A stretch of 12,777 nucleotides of DNA from JBLIAZ01 sp047632015 (GTDB taxonomy: Bacteria > Bacteroidota > Bacteroidia > Flavobacteriales_C > GCA-002722245), in contig JBLIBC010000045.1 in assembly GCA_047632015.1 (NCBI GenBank), forward strand, positions 1 through 12,777. The letters run 5' to 3'. Within the stretch, counting starts at the first letter, position 1. Each line of letters opens with the position of its first letter. Made by a program: the position numbers and the translations under genes. Below, piece by piece: positions 1 to 8,112 of this stretch. The notes beneath the pieces were generated by a model. That model did not search any database. It was not told the origin of the DNA and worked only from the letters and a program-made list of their open reading frames with translations.

Positions 1-1900
1 CAGTTCTTACGGATCGTGCAACTTGTTAGGGAGTTGCGTAAATGGTGAAGGTAGTAGTACATGTAATGGTACAGCTATTTTGAATCCGTCGTTTGGTTCA
101 GCGCCGTATACTTACGTTTGGGGCGATGACCTTGAGCAAACAACCTCCAGTGCTACAAAGCTTTGTGAGGGTATATACAATGTACTAGTAACGGATGTAA
201 ATGGGACCAATCAATCGGTTGTTGTAACTGTTAAAGATGACTTTTTAGAGATTGATTCGCTAGCCATAATTCAACCTAATTGTACTATAGATTATGGAAG
301 TATTGAAGTTTTTTTAAAGGGCCAGGCAGCCACTAATGGAAGTTATGTCTACAATTGGAATCCTGTTGTTTCTGCTGCAAACTTCGCTGGCGACTTAGAA
401 GGGGGGTATTATAGTATTACCGTAAGTGATGTTTTTTGTTTAAGAGATACTTTTGCGATGATACGAGACAAAGAAATTGAAATAGTACCTGTTGTAGATC
501 AACCAGCTGCGTGTATGGAAAAACCTGTAAATTTCGCCAACTATTCAACAGGAGTAAAGGAAGGAACCTCTTCCTGCGAATGGGATTTTGGAGATGGAGA
601 AGCTTCGAGTAATTGCTCTCCTAGTCACTTGTATGAATCCATAGGAACTTACCATGTTACGTTAAAAATCACAGACGAATATGGATGTGAAAAAGAGGTT
701 ACTACGTATTCAATGGTCGGAGTGAATGCGTTACCAGTGGTGGATTTGGGAAATGACAGTTCATTTTGCGGTAACGAAACGATGGTTCTTGATGCAGGAC
801 TGGGATTTACCGATTATGTGTGGAGTAATGGAGCTGGAGGAGTTAGTACCAATACTGTATTTCCTTACGGTGAAGAGTCTGTGATTGTGACTGACATTAA
901 TGGTTGTGAGGGAATGGATACCATACTGTTATCATCTGTTCCTTTTCCAATTTTTGATTTAGGAGATGATCTTACGTTTTGCGACGGTGGTTCAGCTACA
1001 ATTGATGTCCCTCTTTCGCAAGTGAGTTATTTATGGAATACAAATGAGACAAGTTCAAGTATAATTATTTCCTCAAAGGGATTTTATTCAGTACAAGTAA
1101 TTAACTCACTTAATTGTACTAGTTCTGATACCATGCAGTTATTTGTAGTGTCGTATCCATTGTATGCTGACATTAGTAAAGATACAATAGGATGCGTAGG
1201 TGATATTCAGACTTTGTCAATAAGTACTGATGGGGAACAGGTGTTATGGAATAACAATGCTTTTGGAAAAAATGCCTTTGTGACTGAAACAGGAAAGTAT
1301 GGAGCTATTGTAAGCAACTCTATGAATGGCGTCTCATGTAATTTGAGTGATAGTATTGATGTAGTATTTCATTCATATGTCGATTTAATTGAACCCGATT
1401 CATCATTGTATTGCTTTGAGTTTGGCGCTTCGTTACTGATTAATACACCGACAATAGCTACATATTATGACTGGGATGTTGAACTTAATGAGTTATTTCA
1501 AAGGACGACAGGAGGGAATGAAGTAAGGGTGTATAGTGAAGGGATATATTCGGTTGCAGTGTATGATAACCCTTTTTGTCAAAAAACACAAGATATCGTG
1601 GTCCAAGAAAAATGTCCGTTAAGATTTTATATTCCAAATGCATTTTCACCTAATGGCGATGACATTAATGATTTATTTATTCCGGTAGCTCCAAATTTTG
1701 AAACGCTGGAAATTACTGTTTTTAACCGTTGGGGTCAAATAATATTTCATTCGAAAGATGGCAAAGGATGGGACGGAAGAGTTAATGGTAAACGTGCTCA
1801 GCAAGATGTATACGTTTGGAAATGTGCAGCTACGGGGTACGACGAAGAATACCATAAAAAATCAATTTCCAAAAATGGCACTGTTACTTTGTTGAGGTAA
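1..1900 (+). CDS. Secreted multi-repeat protein with type B T9SS C-terminal domain (5' end missing)
   Basis: The reading frame is open to base 2, so this is the C-terminal part of a longer protein; the TTG at 23 is not a credible start. Numbering from that TTG, residues 1-70 resemble a SprB repeat (PYTYVWGDD, then LCEGIYNVLVTDVNG), and 75-145 are a more divergent copy. A PKD domain covers about 158-230 (WDFGDG at 187-192, then HLYESIGTYHVTLKITD). Three or four Ig-like repeats of about 70-75 residues follow, each with paired Cys and a central Trp (YVWSNG, YLWNTN, VLWNNN). Residues 533-625 are a gliding-motility-associated C-terminal domain: IPNAFSPNGDDINDLF, then FNRWGQIIF, GWDGRVNGK and DVYVWK. 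In this family the domain directs export by the type IX system, so the protein is probably cell-surface or released, perhaps an adhesin. It converges on the efflux operon, 23 bases away. Domain calls are strong; the biological role is unknown. Confidence 0.9.
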   Translation, partial: SSYGSCNLLGSCVNGEGSSTCNGTAILNPSFGSAPYTYVWGDDLEQTTSSATKLCEGIYNVLVTDVNGTNQSVVVTVKDDFLEIDSLAIIQPNCTIDYGSIEVFLKGQAATNGSYVYNWNPVVSAANFAGDLEGGYYSITVSDVFCLRDTFAMIRDKEIEIVPVVDQPAACMEKPVNFANYSTGVKEGTSSCEWDFGDGEASSNCSPSHLYESIGTYHVTLKITDEYGCEKEVTTYSMVGVNALPVVDLGNDSSFCGNETMVLDAGLGFTDYVWSNGAGGVSTNTVFPYGEESVIVTDINGCEGMDTILLSSVPFPIFDLGDDLTFCDGGSATIDVPLSQVSYLWNTNETSSSIIISSKGFYSVQVINSLNCTSSDTMQLFVVSYPLYADISKDTIGCVGDIQTLSISTDGEQVLWNNNAFGKNAFVTETGKYGAIVSNSMNGVSCNLSDSIDVVFHSYVDLIEPDSSLYCFEFGASLLINTPTIATYYDWDVELNELFQRTTGGNEVRVYSEGIYSVAVYDNPFCQKTQDIVVQEKCPLRFYIPNAFSPNGDDINDLFIPVAPNFETLEITVFNRWGQIIFHSKDGKGWDGRVNGKRAQQDVYVWKCAATGYDEEYHKKSISKNGTVTLLR

Positions 1901-1923
1901 TTCATGACCACTACACACTTGCA

Positions 1924-3099
1924 TTACAACTTAAATTTCATTAGCTGAGCTAAGGTCAAATTGTAGTCGCGGTCTAATATTAATATTTGATCTTTTGCGT
2001 CGTAGTAATAATTGAGTTCCATAAAGTACTCAATACTAGATATTTTACCAGTATCAAAAGCAGATTTTAGCAGCTCAGTAGTATTTAAGGAGTTGAAAAT
2101 ATTGTCGTATTCTTCCTTGTTTGTTCGTAAGCTTATAGCCTTTTCAAATAATGATTCAAGTTTGATGTGATGGTCTGTTTTGTGACTTTCCGCAAGTAGG
2201 TTAAAATATTTTACGTGCTGTAAGGCCGTTTTTACTTTGTTTTTATTTTCAAATAAAGGGATGCTAATACCAGCGTGAAAGCCACTGAAAGATTGTCCTA
2301 ATATAGCCTGGTACCTGTAACCTCCTTCCAACTTTGGCATGGCTAAAGCTTTGTTAACTTGAGCTTGTTTCTGACTGATTATTTCGTCTTGCTGAATAAC
2401 TTGTAGATGGTAATCACCCTTAATTGCCTCAGTCATTATTTCTTCAAGTGAACGAAGTGTATCGTTAATGGGGTAGGAGGAAGAGTTTGACACGAAGTTT
2501 TGTCCACCATTGAGTTCGCTTAATTTTTGAGTAACAACCGCGATTTTTCGATTAGTTTCCTCCAGTTGACTTTGGGCAGTGATCAAATTAATTTTTGATT
2601 TATTTAAGTCAAGTATACTTGCGGCGCCAACGTCAAATTGAGTTTGTATTGCTTTGGTAATTTTTGTTGCATTGGTTTTTCTCAAATACAATTGAGCTTT
2701 GTGTTTTTTTAAATAAATCAATTGAAGGTAGTAAAGCTTAGCCTCCAATAATATTTCCTGAATGTAATCCTTTTTCAGCACCTCTAATTTGGTGATGTTC
2801 AAATTAGACAGTTCTTTTTTTCGTAAATAACTGGTTGGAAAATCAAAGCTTTGCAATGCCGTGATGTCTGTTTGGTTGCTTCCGGCAGTACTCCCTTGCA
2901 TGTAATCATATTCAACTGTCGGATTGGTTAGCGCAAGCCCTGTTTTATAACTCGTTTTTTTTGCTCCCATTAACTGTTCATGTGCTTGAATAGACTTATT
3001 GTTGCTACTTATTGCACTAAGTAAATTTTCTAATTCGGTTTGCGCAAAAATGCTTTGGCGCAAGAGTAACAACAATATTATAGGTGTGATTTGTTTCAT
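1924..3099 (-). CDS. TolC/CusC-like outer-membrane efflux protein
   Basis: This 391-residue protein is the outer-membrane channel of a tripartite metal exporter. A signal peptide spans residues 1-19, with a Leu-rich core and likely cleavage IFA|QTE. The mature part has the two-fold pattern of outer-membrane efflux (OEP/TolC) proteins. That pattern is long amphipathic helices rich in Lys, Gln and Leu (for example ILDLNKSKINLITAQSQLEE), separated by strand-like segments such as GGYRYQ and FSGFHAGISIPLF. At 391 residues it is shorter than typical CusC/TolC proteins (about 420-490) but similar to compact Bacteroidota members. The ATG at 3097-3099 lies 10 bases after the pump stop codon, so the two genes are almost certainly cotranscribed and translationally close. 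No N-terminal lipobox is present, unlike E. coli CusC. Substrate specificity cannot be read from this subunit. Confidence 0.88.
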   Translation of the reverse strand: MKQITPIILLLLLRQSIFAQTELENLLSAISSNNKSIQAHEQLMGAKKTSYKTGLALTNPTVEYDYMQGSTAGSNQTDITALQSFDFPTSYLRKKELSNLNITKLEVLKKDYIQEILLEAKLYYLQLIYLKKHKAQLYLRKTNATKITKAIQTQFDVGAASILDLNKSKINLITAQSQLEETNRKIAVVTQKLSELNGGQNFVSNSSSYPINDTLRSLEEIMTEAIKGDYHLQVIQQDEIISQKQAQVNKALAMPKLEGGYRYQAILGQSFSGFHAGISIPLFENKNKVKTALQHVKYFNLLAESHKTDHHIKLESLFEKAISLRTNKEEYDNIFNSLNTTELLKSAFDTGKISSIEYFMELNYYYDAKDQILILDRDYNLTLAQLMKFKL

Positions 3100-3109
3100 G
3101 TTTTTTGGA

Positions 3110-6100
3110 TTAATTCGCTTTTTTACTTGGGGTAATATTAACGGACTTGTTTTTTGAGGTTAAGTAAAAAATTGCTGGAATTACTACGATGTTCAATACT
3201 GTGGCGCTAAGTAGCCCGCCTAATAGTACTGCCGCCATGGGACTTTGAATTTCATTTCCTGCTTGAGCTCCTGCTAACGCCAAGGGGATCAGCGCTAAAG
3301 CTGTAGTTAACGCGGTCATTAAAATTGGATTTAACCTGTCCATTGAACCTTGAATAATGACCTTTTTTAAGCTTTTTCCTTGAGCTAATAATACTTGAAA
3401 ATGGGAAACCATTAAGATGCCATTTCTAGTAGCAATGCCAAATAAGCTTATGAATCCAATGGTGGAAGCAATGGAAATGATGCCTGTGGTAAAATAGATA
3501 GTAAATATTCCACCAATGAGTGCAAGAGGTAAATTCAAAATTACAATACTTGCTAAACGGAAGTTTTTGAATTCGATATACAATAGGAAAAAGATGATAA
3601 TTATTGCCCCAATTGAGGTTAACATCAATAATTTAGTTGCTTTTTCTTCACTTTCAAATTGACCACCGTAACTGATGTGGTAATTTTCTGGAACTGCTAC
3701 ATTTGTATTTATTATATCCTGAATATTAGTTACTGTTTCACGTAATCCACCTCCTGAAACGTTGGCTGAAACAACTACTTTACGTTGCACATTTTCACGG
3801 TTTATAGTATAAGGACTGCTAGTGATTTCAACATCAGCCACATAGTACAATGGAATTTTTTTTCCGCCGGTTGCATCCAACATGCTGTTTTTAATTTGTT
3901 CCACATTGGACCTTTCATTGGCTTCATACCTAAGAATTAAATCAAAGTTTTTCTGGCCATCATAAATTTGACCTACACGTTCACCTGCCATTGCCACATC
4001 TACAAAATCCATTAATTCTTGGATCGTAAGGCCATACTTGGCAAGCATTAACCGTTTAGGTTTGATACTAATTTTTGGAACTTCAATCTGTTGCTCTATG
4101 TTGACATCTACTAAATTTGGTGCGCCCTCAATTTCACTTTTAATTTGCTTCCCAATGTTGAACAATTCGTTAAGGTCAGGTCCGAAAACTTTGATGGCAA
4201 TGTTGGCTCTTGTGCCAGACAGCATGTGATCAATTCTATGCGTGATAGGTTGTCCAATTGTAATATTAACTCCGGGAATTACACCAAGTTTTTCGCGTAA
4301 TATTTTCATAAATTCCTTTCGCGATCGATTTTTTAACTGGAATGGAGCTTCAATTTCAGACGAATTTACACCTTGCGCATGCTCATCTTGTTCGGCTCTT
4401 CCTGTTCGTCGTGACACCAACCTGATTTCGTCCATTTCAAGTAATGCTAATTCTGCAATTCGCCCAATTTTATCGGATTCTTCGAGTGAAATCCCTGGCT
4501 GACCAACTACACTAATTACTAGGGACCCTTCATTAAAATCTGGAAGAAAACTCCTGCCTAAATTTGTAAACATAATCATAGCAACAGCAAACAGTAGCGC
4601 AGTAGCTGTTACTAGTGTTTTAGGTATTCTTAAAACTAATTTTAATACTACTCGGTATCGTTTTGCCAACCACCTTTCCACAAAGCTACCTTGAGAATCC
4701 TTTAAAAGTCGTTCGTGGTTACCTAACAAGTAGCTGCTCAACACAGGAGTAACTGTCACTGCAACGAGTAAGGAGGTAATTAAAGCAACTATGAATGCTA
4801 TACCCAGTGGCTCAAGTAGTCTTCCTTCCATGCCTGTCAACAAAAACAAAGGAATAAAAGACACCACAATGATAAGGGTGGCGATTAGTATTGAGTTACG
4901 AATTTCTTTGGAAGCTTCAAACACGATGGTAATAATCGGTTTTTTAAGTGCCTCTTTTACTGATGCGTTTTCTTTTAGTCGTTTGTAAATGTTTTCCACG
5001 TCAATGATTGCATCATCCACTAATGCTCCAATTGCTATTGCCATTCCACCTAAACTCATGGTGTTTAAGGTGAGTCCCATGAATTTTAACACCAAGATGG
5101 TCGTCAGCAATGAAATAGGAATGGTCACCAAGGAGATGATGGTTGTTCTCCAGTTCATCAAGAATAAAAACAAAATAACACAGACAAAAAATGCTCCTTC
5201 CAACAAAGTTTTTTGAAGGTTATTTATTGATGCTTGAATAAAATCAGCTTGCCGAAACAAGTGAGAATCAATGTGAACACCAGGAGGTAATTGTTGTCGT
5301 ATGTTGTCCAACGTTTTATCGATGTTTGTTGTAAGTTTCAGAGTATTTGCGTCTGGTTGTTTTAAAATGGTAAGAATTATCGCGTCTTTACCCATGTATG
5401 ATCCTTTCCCTATTTTTGGAGCCGCACCAATGGTAACTTTAGCCACATCACTTATCAGCACTGGAATTCCGTCAATAACCTTCAATAAAGAGTTTCCTAG
5501 TGCTTTGACGTCTTTGGTTTTTCCTTCACCTCTAATTACGTACTGATTTCCACGTTGATTTACGATCCCACCCGATGCGTTACGATTGATATTGGATGCT
5601 GCATCTTTAAGCTCCAGTAAGCTAATGCCATAGTATTTCATCTTTTTTGGAGAGGCCAATATTTGGTATTGTTTGAATTCTCCACCCATCACCACTACTT
5701 GAGACACGCCTTGCACCGCTAATAATCTTTGTCTAACATTCCAGTCAGCCACCGTTCGCAATTCCATTGCATCAACACTGTCTGAACTGATACTTAAAAA
5801 CATGACCTCCCCCATGATGGAAGACACTGGTCCAAGGCTGGGAGTCCCTATGTTTTTTGGAAGTTTATCTGCAGTGGCATTTAGTTTTTCACTTACTATT
5901 TGTCTCGCTATGTACACATCAGTTCCCCATTCAAACTCCACCCAAACAATGGAAATTCCATGAGCTGATTTTGATCGAATCCGCCGCACATCAGGAGCGC
6001 CGTTCATCACCGATTCAATTGGATAACTAATTAAACTTTCCACCTCTTCAGTTGCCATGCCATGTGCTTCCGTAATTACAGTAACAGTTGGTGCGGTTAA

Positions 6101-6223
6101 ATCTGGAAATACATCCACATCCATTTCGGAGGATACGATGCCGCCCCAAAGCATGATGATACTTGCGCACACCAATACCATGATTCGGTTTTTTAAGGAG
6201 AATTGTATGATTTTATTTAACAT
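3110..6223 (-). CDS. CzcA/CusA-family heavy-metal RND efflux pump
   Basis: This 1037-residue inner-membrane proton/metal antiporter has the usual length and layout of the heavy-metal (HME) RND family. TM1 lies at about 13-32, followed by a large periplasmic loop with porter segments. A TM cluster from about 344 carries the TM4 motif AIGALVDDAIIDVEN (397-411). A second periplasmic loop begins near 560 (GRSFLPDFNEGSLVI), and a final TM cluster runs from about 860 to 1020. The family's key TM4 acid is D403, spaced seven residues from E410 as in CzcA and CusA. It is followed by extra acids D404 and D408, and the upstream CzcA Asp is replaced by A397. In the second loop, at the place corresponding by eye to CusA's copper-binding Met in RIDML, the sequence is RIDHML, with H666. 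The pump is therefore clearly HME-RND, but neither a textbook CzcA nor a textbook CusA, and the metal is not assigned. It follows the adaptor gene by 24 bases. Confidence 0.95.
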   Translation of the reverse strand: MLNKIIQFSLKNRIMVLVCASIIMLWGGIVSSEMDVDVFPDLTAPTVTVITEAHGMATEEVESLISYPIESVMNGAPDVRRIRSKSAHGISIVWVEFEWGTDVYIARQIVSEKLNATADKLPKNIGTPSLGPVSSIMGEVMFLSISSDSVDAMELRTVADWNVRQRLLAVQGVSQVVVMGGEFKQYQILASPKKMKYYGISLLELKDAASNINRNASGGIVNQRGNQYVIRGEGKTKDVKALGNSLLKVIDGIPVLISDVAKVTIGAAPKIGKGSYMGKDAIILTILKQPDANTLKLTTNIDKTLDNIRQQLPPGVHIDSHLFRQADFIQASINNLQKTLLEGAFFVCVILFLFLMNWRTTIISLVTIPISLLTTILVLKFMGLTLNTMSLGGMAIAIGALVDDAIIDVENIYKRLKENASVKEALKKPIITIVFEASKEIRNSILIATLIIVVSFIPLFLLTGMEGRLLEPLGIAFIVALITSLLVAVTVTPVLSSYLLGNHERLLKDSQGSFVERWLAKRYRVVLKLVLRIPKTLVTATALLFAVAMIMFTNLGRSFLPDFNEGSLVISVVGQPGISLEESDKIGRIAELALLEMDEIRLVSRRTGRAEQDEHAQGVNSSEIEAPFQLKNRSRKEFMKILREKLGVIPGVNITIGQPITHRIDHMLSGTRANIAIKVFGPDLNELFNIGKQIKSEIEGAPNLVDVNIEQQIEVPKISIKPKRLMLAKYGLTIQELMDFVDVAMAGERVGQIYDGQKNFDLILRYEANERSNVEQIKNSMLDATGGKKIPLYYVADVEITSSPYTINRENVQRKVVVSANVSGGGLRETVTNIQDIINTNVAVPENYHISYGGQFESEEKATKLLMLTSIGAIIIIFFLLYIEFKNFRLASIVILNLPLALIGGIFTIYFTTGIISIASTIGFISLFGIATRNGILMVSHFQVLLAQGKSLKKVIIQGSMDRLNPILMTALTTALALIPLALAGAQAGNEIQSPMAAVLLGGLLSATVLNIVVIPAIFYLTSKNKSVNITPSKKAN

Positions 6224-6247
6224 AATCAGATGCTTTAAAGCGTTGTA

Positions 6248-7462
6248 TTAATGACTGTGACCGTGTGATGGAATACTTGATGAAGCTGAAGCCATTTTAA
6301 TTTGATACGCACCTTTGGTAACCACCCAATCGCCTTGCTTAATTCCAGACAACACCTGAACTTTTTGACCATTGTTTACACCCAATTTGACAAATCTTTT
6401 TTCATAGGTTTCGTGGGCTGTTCTTATAAATACAAAGCGGTTGTCGTAATCTTCCATTATAGCTGATACAGGTATCGTAACAACATTTATGATTGGTCTA
6501 GTTTTTAAATAAACTTCGATAAAAGCACCCGGAAGTAGTTCTCCTTTGTTGTCAATTTCAAAATAGACCGGAAGGTAGTTTGAGCTAGTATTCACATTTT
6601 TTCCATACGAAAGTAGCTTGCCGTTGAAATCTTGGATGTCGTGTACTTTTTTATCGTAGGAAGTAACGAAATTGGCAGAACGAATAAGTGGTAAGTCTGA
6701 AAAGTATTTTTGAGAAACTTCAGCTTTAATAATCAGCTTTTTATTTTTACTTATAATCATTAAAATGTCGCCACTTTTTACGTGCTGCCCTTCCTTGATT
6801 AAAATGTTTTTTACGAAACCGGAAAAGGGAGCTTGAACAAGCTTTCCACCATTGCTAAAATTATTTTGCAAGGTTAAATACTCGGTTTTACTGATTTCCT
6901 TTGCAGCTTTTAAGTCCTCAAAATCACTTTGTGTAATGATTTTGGACTGGACTAATTTTTTGCCCCGTTCAAATGAGCTTATTGCTTTTTCGTATGTTGC
7001 TTTTGCAATTTTGTATTTAGATTCAATGTTGTTGTTAGTTAGGCCTTCCCCCGAAACCACACATAAGTTTTGGTTTTTAGAAACCGCCTTACCAATGAAT
7101 GTTCTGTCGCTATTAAATAATAAAATCCCACTGGTTTTTGCAGTAATGATTTGTTCGTCTCCTTGCATCGCTTCAATTTGACCTGATGTGTTAATTATTT
7201 GATGTATGTTTTTTAGTGCTACCTTCTCCACTGCGAAGTCAATATTTTGCGTGTGTTTAGCACTAAAGTTTATCTGAGTAGTTTTTGTCTTTTTTGTCTT
7301 TTTTGACGAGTGATCATGCTTGGCGTGATTATCATGATCCTCATCACCATGATTATCATGATCGTGTCCGTGATCAAGCTTATGATTTTTTTTGTGATCT
7401 GGATTGTTTTGACAACTTGTGATTATCAAAGAAATTACGATGATGCAGATTAATTTTTTCAT
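6248..7462 (-). CDS. RND periplasmic adaptor lipoprotein with His-rich ends (CusB/CzcB-like)
   Basis: This 404-residue membrane-fusion protein links the pump to the outer-membrane channel. The N-terminus is a lipoprotein signal: a Lys-Lys start, a hydrophobic core and lipobox ITSC with C17 as the lipidated residue. Residues 22-51 are a metal-binding-like tract with ten His interspersed with Asp, followed by a Lys/Thr-rich linker (54-62). The body shows the adaptor order: a first lipoyl half, a helical hairpin (ATYEKAISSFERGKKLV and following), a second lipoyl half (IKEGQHVKSGDILMIISK), a beta barrel and a membrane-proximal domain (VPVSAIMEDYDNRFVFI, GIKQGDWVVTKG). It ends in a second small His cluster, SHGHSH. 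The ATG at 7460-7462 fits the signal peptide. It is the first gene of the tight adaptor-pump-channel operon. His tracts in such adaptors are usually read as Zn/Co/Ni/Cu binding; the metal here is not determined. Confidence 0.92.
   Translation of the reverse strand: MKKLICIIVISLIITSCQNNPDHKKNHKLDHGHDHDNHGDEDHDNHAKHDHSSKKTKKTKTTQINFSAKHTQNIDFAVEKVALKNIHQIINTSGQIEAMQGDEQIITAKTSGILLFNSDRTFIGKAVSKNQNLCVVSGEGLTNNNIESKYKIAKATYEKAISSFERGKKLVQSKIITQSDFEDLKAAKEISKTEYLTLQNNFSNGGKLVQAPFSGFVKNILIKEGQHVKSGDILMIISKNKKLIIKAEVSQKYFSDLPLIRSANFVTSYDKKVHDIQDFNGKLLSYGKNVNTSSNYLPVYFEIDNKGELLPGAFIEVYLKTRPIINVVTIPVSAIMEDYDNRFVFIRTAHETYEKRFVKLGVNNGQKVQVLSGIKQGDWVVTKGAYQIKMASASSSIPSHGHSH
7326..7363. repeat. 14-base direct repeat within the adaptor's His-rich coding region
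   Basis: TGATTATCATGATC occurs at 7326-7339 and again, identical, at 7350-7363. The copies are 24 bases (eight codons) apart and in frame. Each encodes His/Asp residues of the metal-binding-like tract, giving DHDNH at 34-38 and again at 42-46. The simplest reading is an in-frame tandem duplication of an eight-residue unit, followed by divergence of the intervening codons. Such repeats can expand or contract by replication slippage. Confidence 0.75.
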
Positions 7463-7563
7463 GGAATAATAACATTAATTAAATGCTCAATAAAAGCCAA
7501 ACGCTAATACTCAGCAAAAAGCAATAATAAAAGTGGTATACAATGGAATTACACTAATGGTAC

Positions 7564-7571
7564 CAAAAGTA
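7564..7571 (-). promoter_or_regulatory. Possible -7 element upstream of the adaptor gene
   Basis: On the minus strand this reads TACTTTTG, an exact match to the Bacteroidota -7 pattern TAnnTTTG. It lies about 100 bases upstream of the adaptor ATG, in the 128-base gap after the His-rich gene. I see no convincing TTTG -33 partner at the usual 19-21-base spacing, so the site is tentative. If real, the efflux operon could be transcribed separately from the His-rich gene. Confidence 0.22.
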
Positions 7572-7590
7572 ACAGTAATGTGAAGTTAGA

Positions 7591-8037
7591 TTATGAATGT
7601 AAAGGAGGTGCACGCAGTGGTAGCGCTCTTTTTAATAATTGCTCCAGTGGAGGAGCTGAATAAGCGGAGAAATTTTTGTTCTCATTATTTTTGAATAAAA
7701 TTGAAACTGCATTAAAAGAACCATGCGTACTTACAGCAACAAATGAATTTGAGGTCTCAAAATTTATCATTTGAATGCCCAAATGCGTCAGGTGTTCTTC
7801 GGCCATATCAAGGTGATGGAAACCATTAAACAAGTGTCCTAAAGCGTGTAAAATACCATCTTCAGAATCATGATTATGATGCCCATCGTCATGATGGTGA
7901 TGAGAATCGTGCTGATGACTTACATCATTCGAAATACAATCTATTTCGCCGTGAAAATGAGGGACAACAGCATGTAGTAGCACTAACAAGTACGTACTTA
8001 AAAATATAAAACCAAGCGTTCTCTGCTGTTTACTCAC
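7591..8037 (-). CDS. Small His-rich membrane-anchored or secreted protein, putative metal binder
   Basis: I do not recognise a named family for this 148-residue protein. Residues 8-25 form a hydrophobic segment after a short charged start, so it is either a signal peptide or a single membrane anchor. It runs into the motif HAVVPHFHG. Residues 41-56 are extremely His-rich (HQHDSHHHHDDGHHNH), and further His pairs occur at 64-85; in total 20 of 148 residues are His. The C-terminus is Pro/Leu-rich (SAPPLEQLLKRALPLRAPPL). The start is GTG at 8035-8037: going upstream in frame there is no ATG before the stop at 8071-8073, and the first internal Met is residue 78, inside the conserved-looking part. 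It lies 128 bases upstream of the adaptor gene on the same strand. The context and composition suggest a periplasmic metal-binding accessory of the efflux system, which is inference. Confidence 0.72.
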   Translation of the reverse strand: MSKQQRTLGFIFLSTYLLVLLHAVVPHFHGEIDCISNDVSHQHDSHHHHDDGHHNHDSEDGILHALGHLFNGFHHLDMAEEHLTHLGIQMINFETSNSFVAVSTHGSFNAVSILFKNNENKNFSAYSAPPLEQLLKRALPLRAPPLHS

Positions 8038-8079
8038 AAAGTAAAGGTAGTGAATTTTAAGACACGGTAATTAATAGGG

Positions 8080-8097
8080 AAGTGGAATAAGCCACTT
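8080..8097 (-). terminator. Short perfect hairpin between the DUF1697 remnant and the His-rich gene
   Basis: AAGTGG (8080-8085) and CCACTT (8092-8097) form a perfect 6-bp stem with a 6-base loop. It begins 16 bases past the stop codon of the DUF1697 remnant and lies 43 bases before the His-rich gene start. There is no strong U tract on either side, so it is a weak intrinsic-terminator candidate. It could equally be an operator for the His-rich gene. Confidence 0.28.
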
Positions 8098-8112
8098 TGA
8101 ATGAAGCCCCAC

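Noticed and set aside
23..25. TTG as the start codon of the left-edge repeat protein
   Set aside because: The frame continues upstream without a stop to the window edge (SSYGSCN precedes it) and a SprB-like repeat is already under way, so the gene begins outside the window.
1901..1923. Terminator between the convergent repeat protein and outer-membrane factor genes
   Set aside because: The 23-base gap has no convincing stem-loop or U tract.
4038..5546. Series of plus-strand open frames opposite the RND pump gene
   Set aside because: They lie entirely opposite a convincing conserved gene, have no recognisable domains or start context, and are antisense shadows.
7900..7925. Repetitive His-codon DNA as a tandem repeat or CRISPR-like array
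   Set aside because: It is low-complexity coding sequence for the His/Asp tract, with no regular repeat-spacer periodicity.
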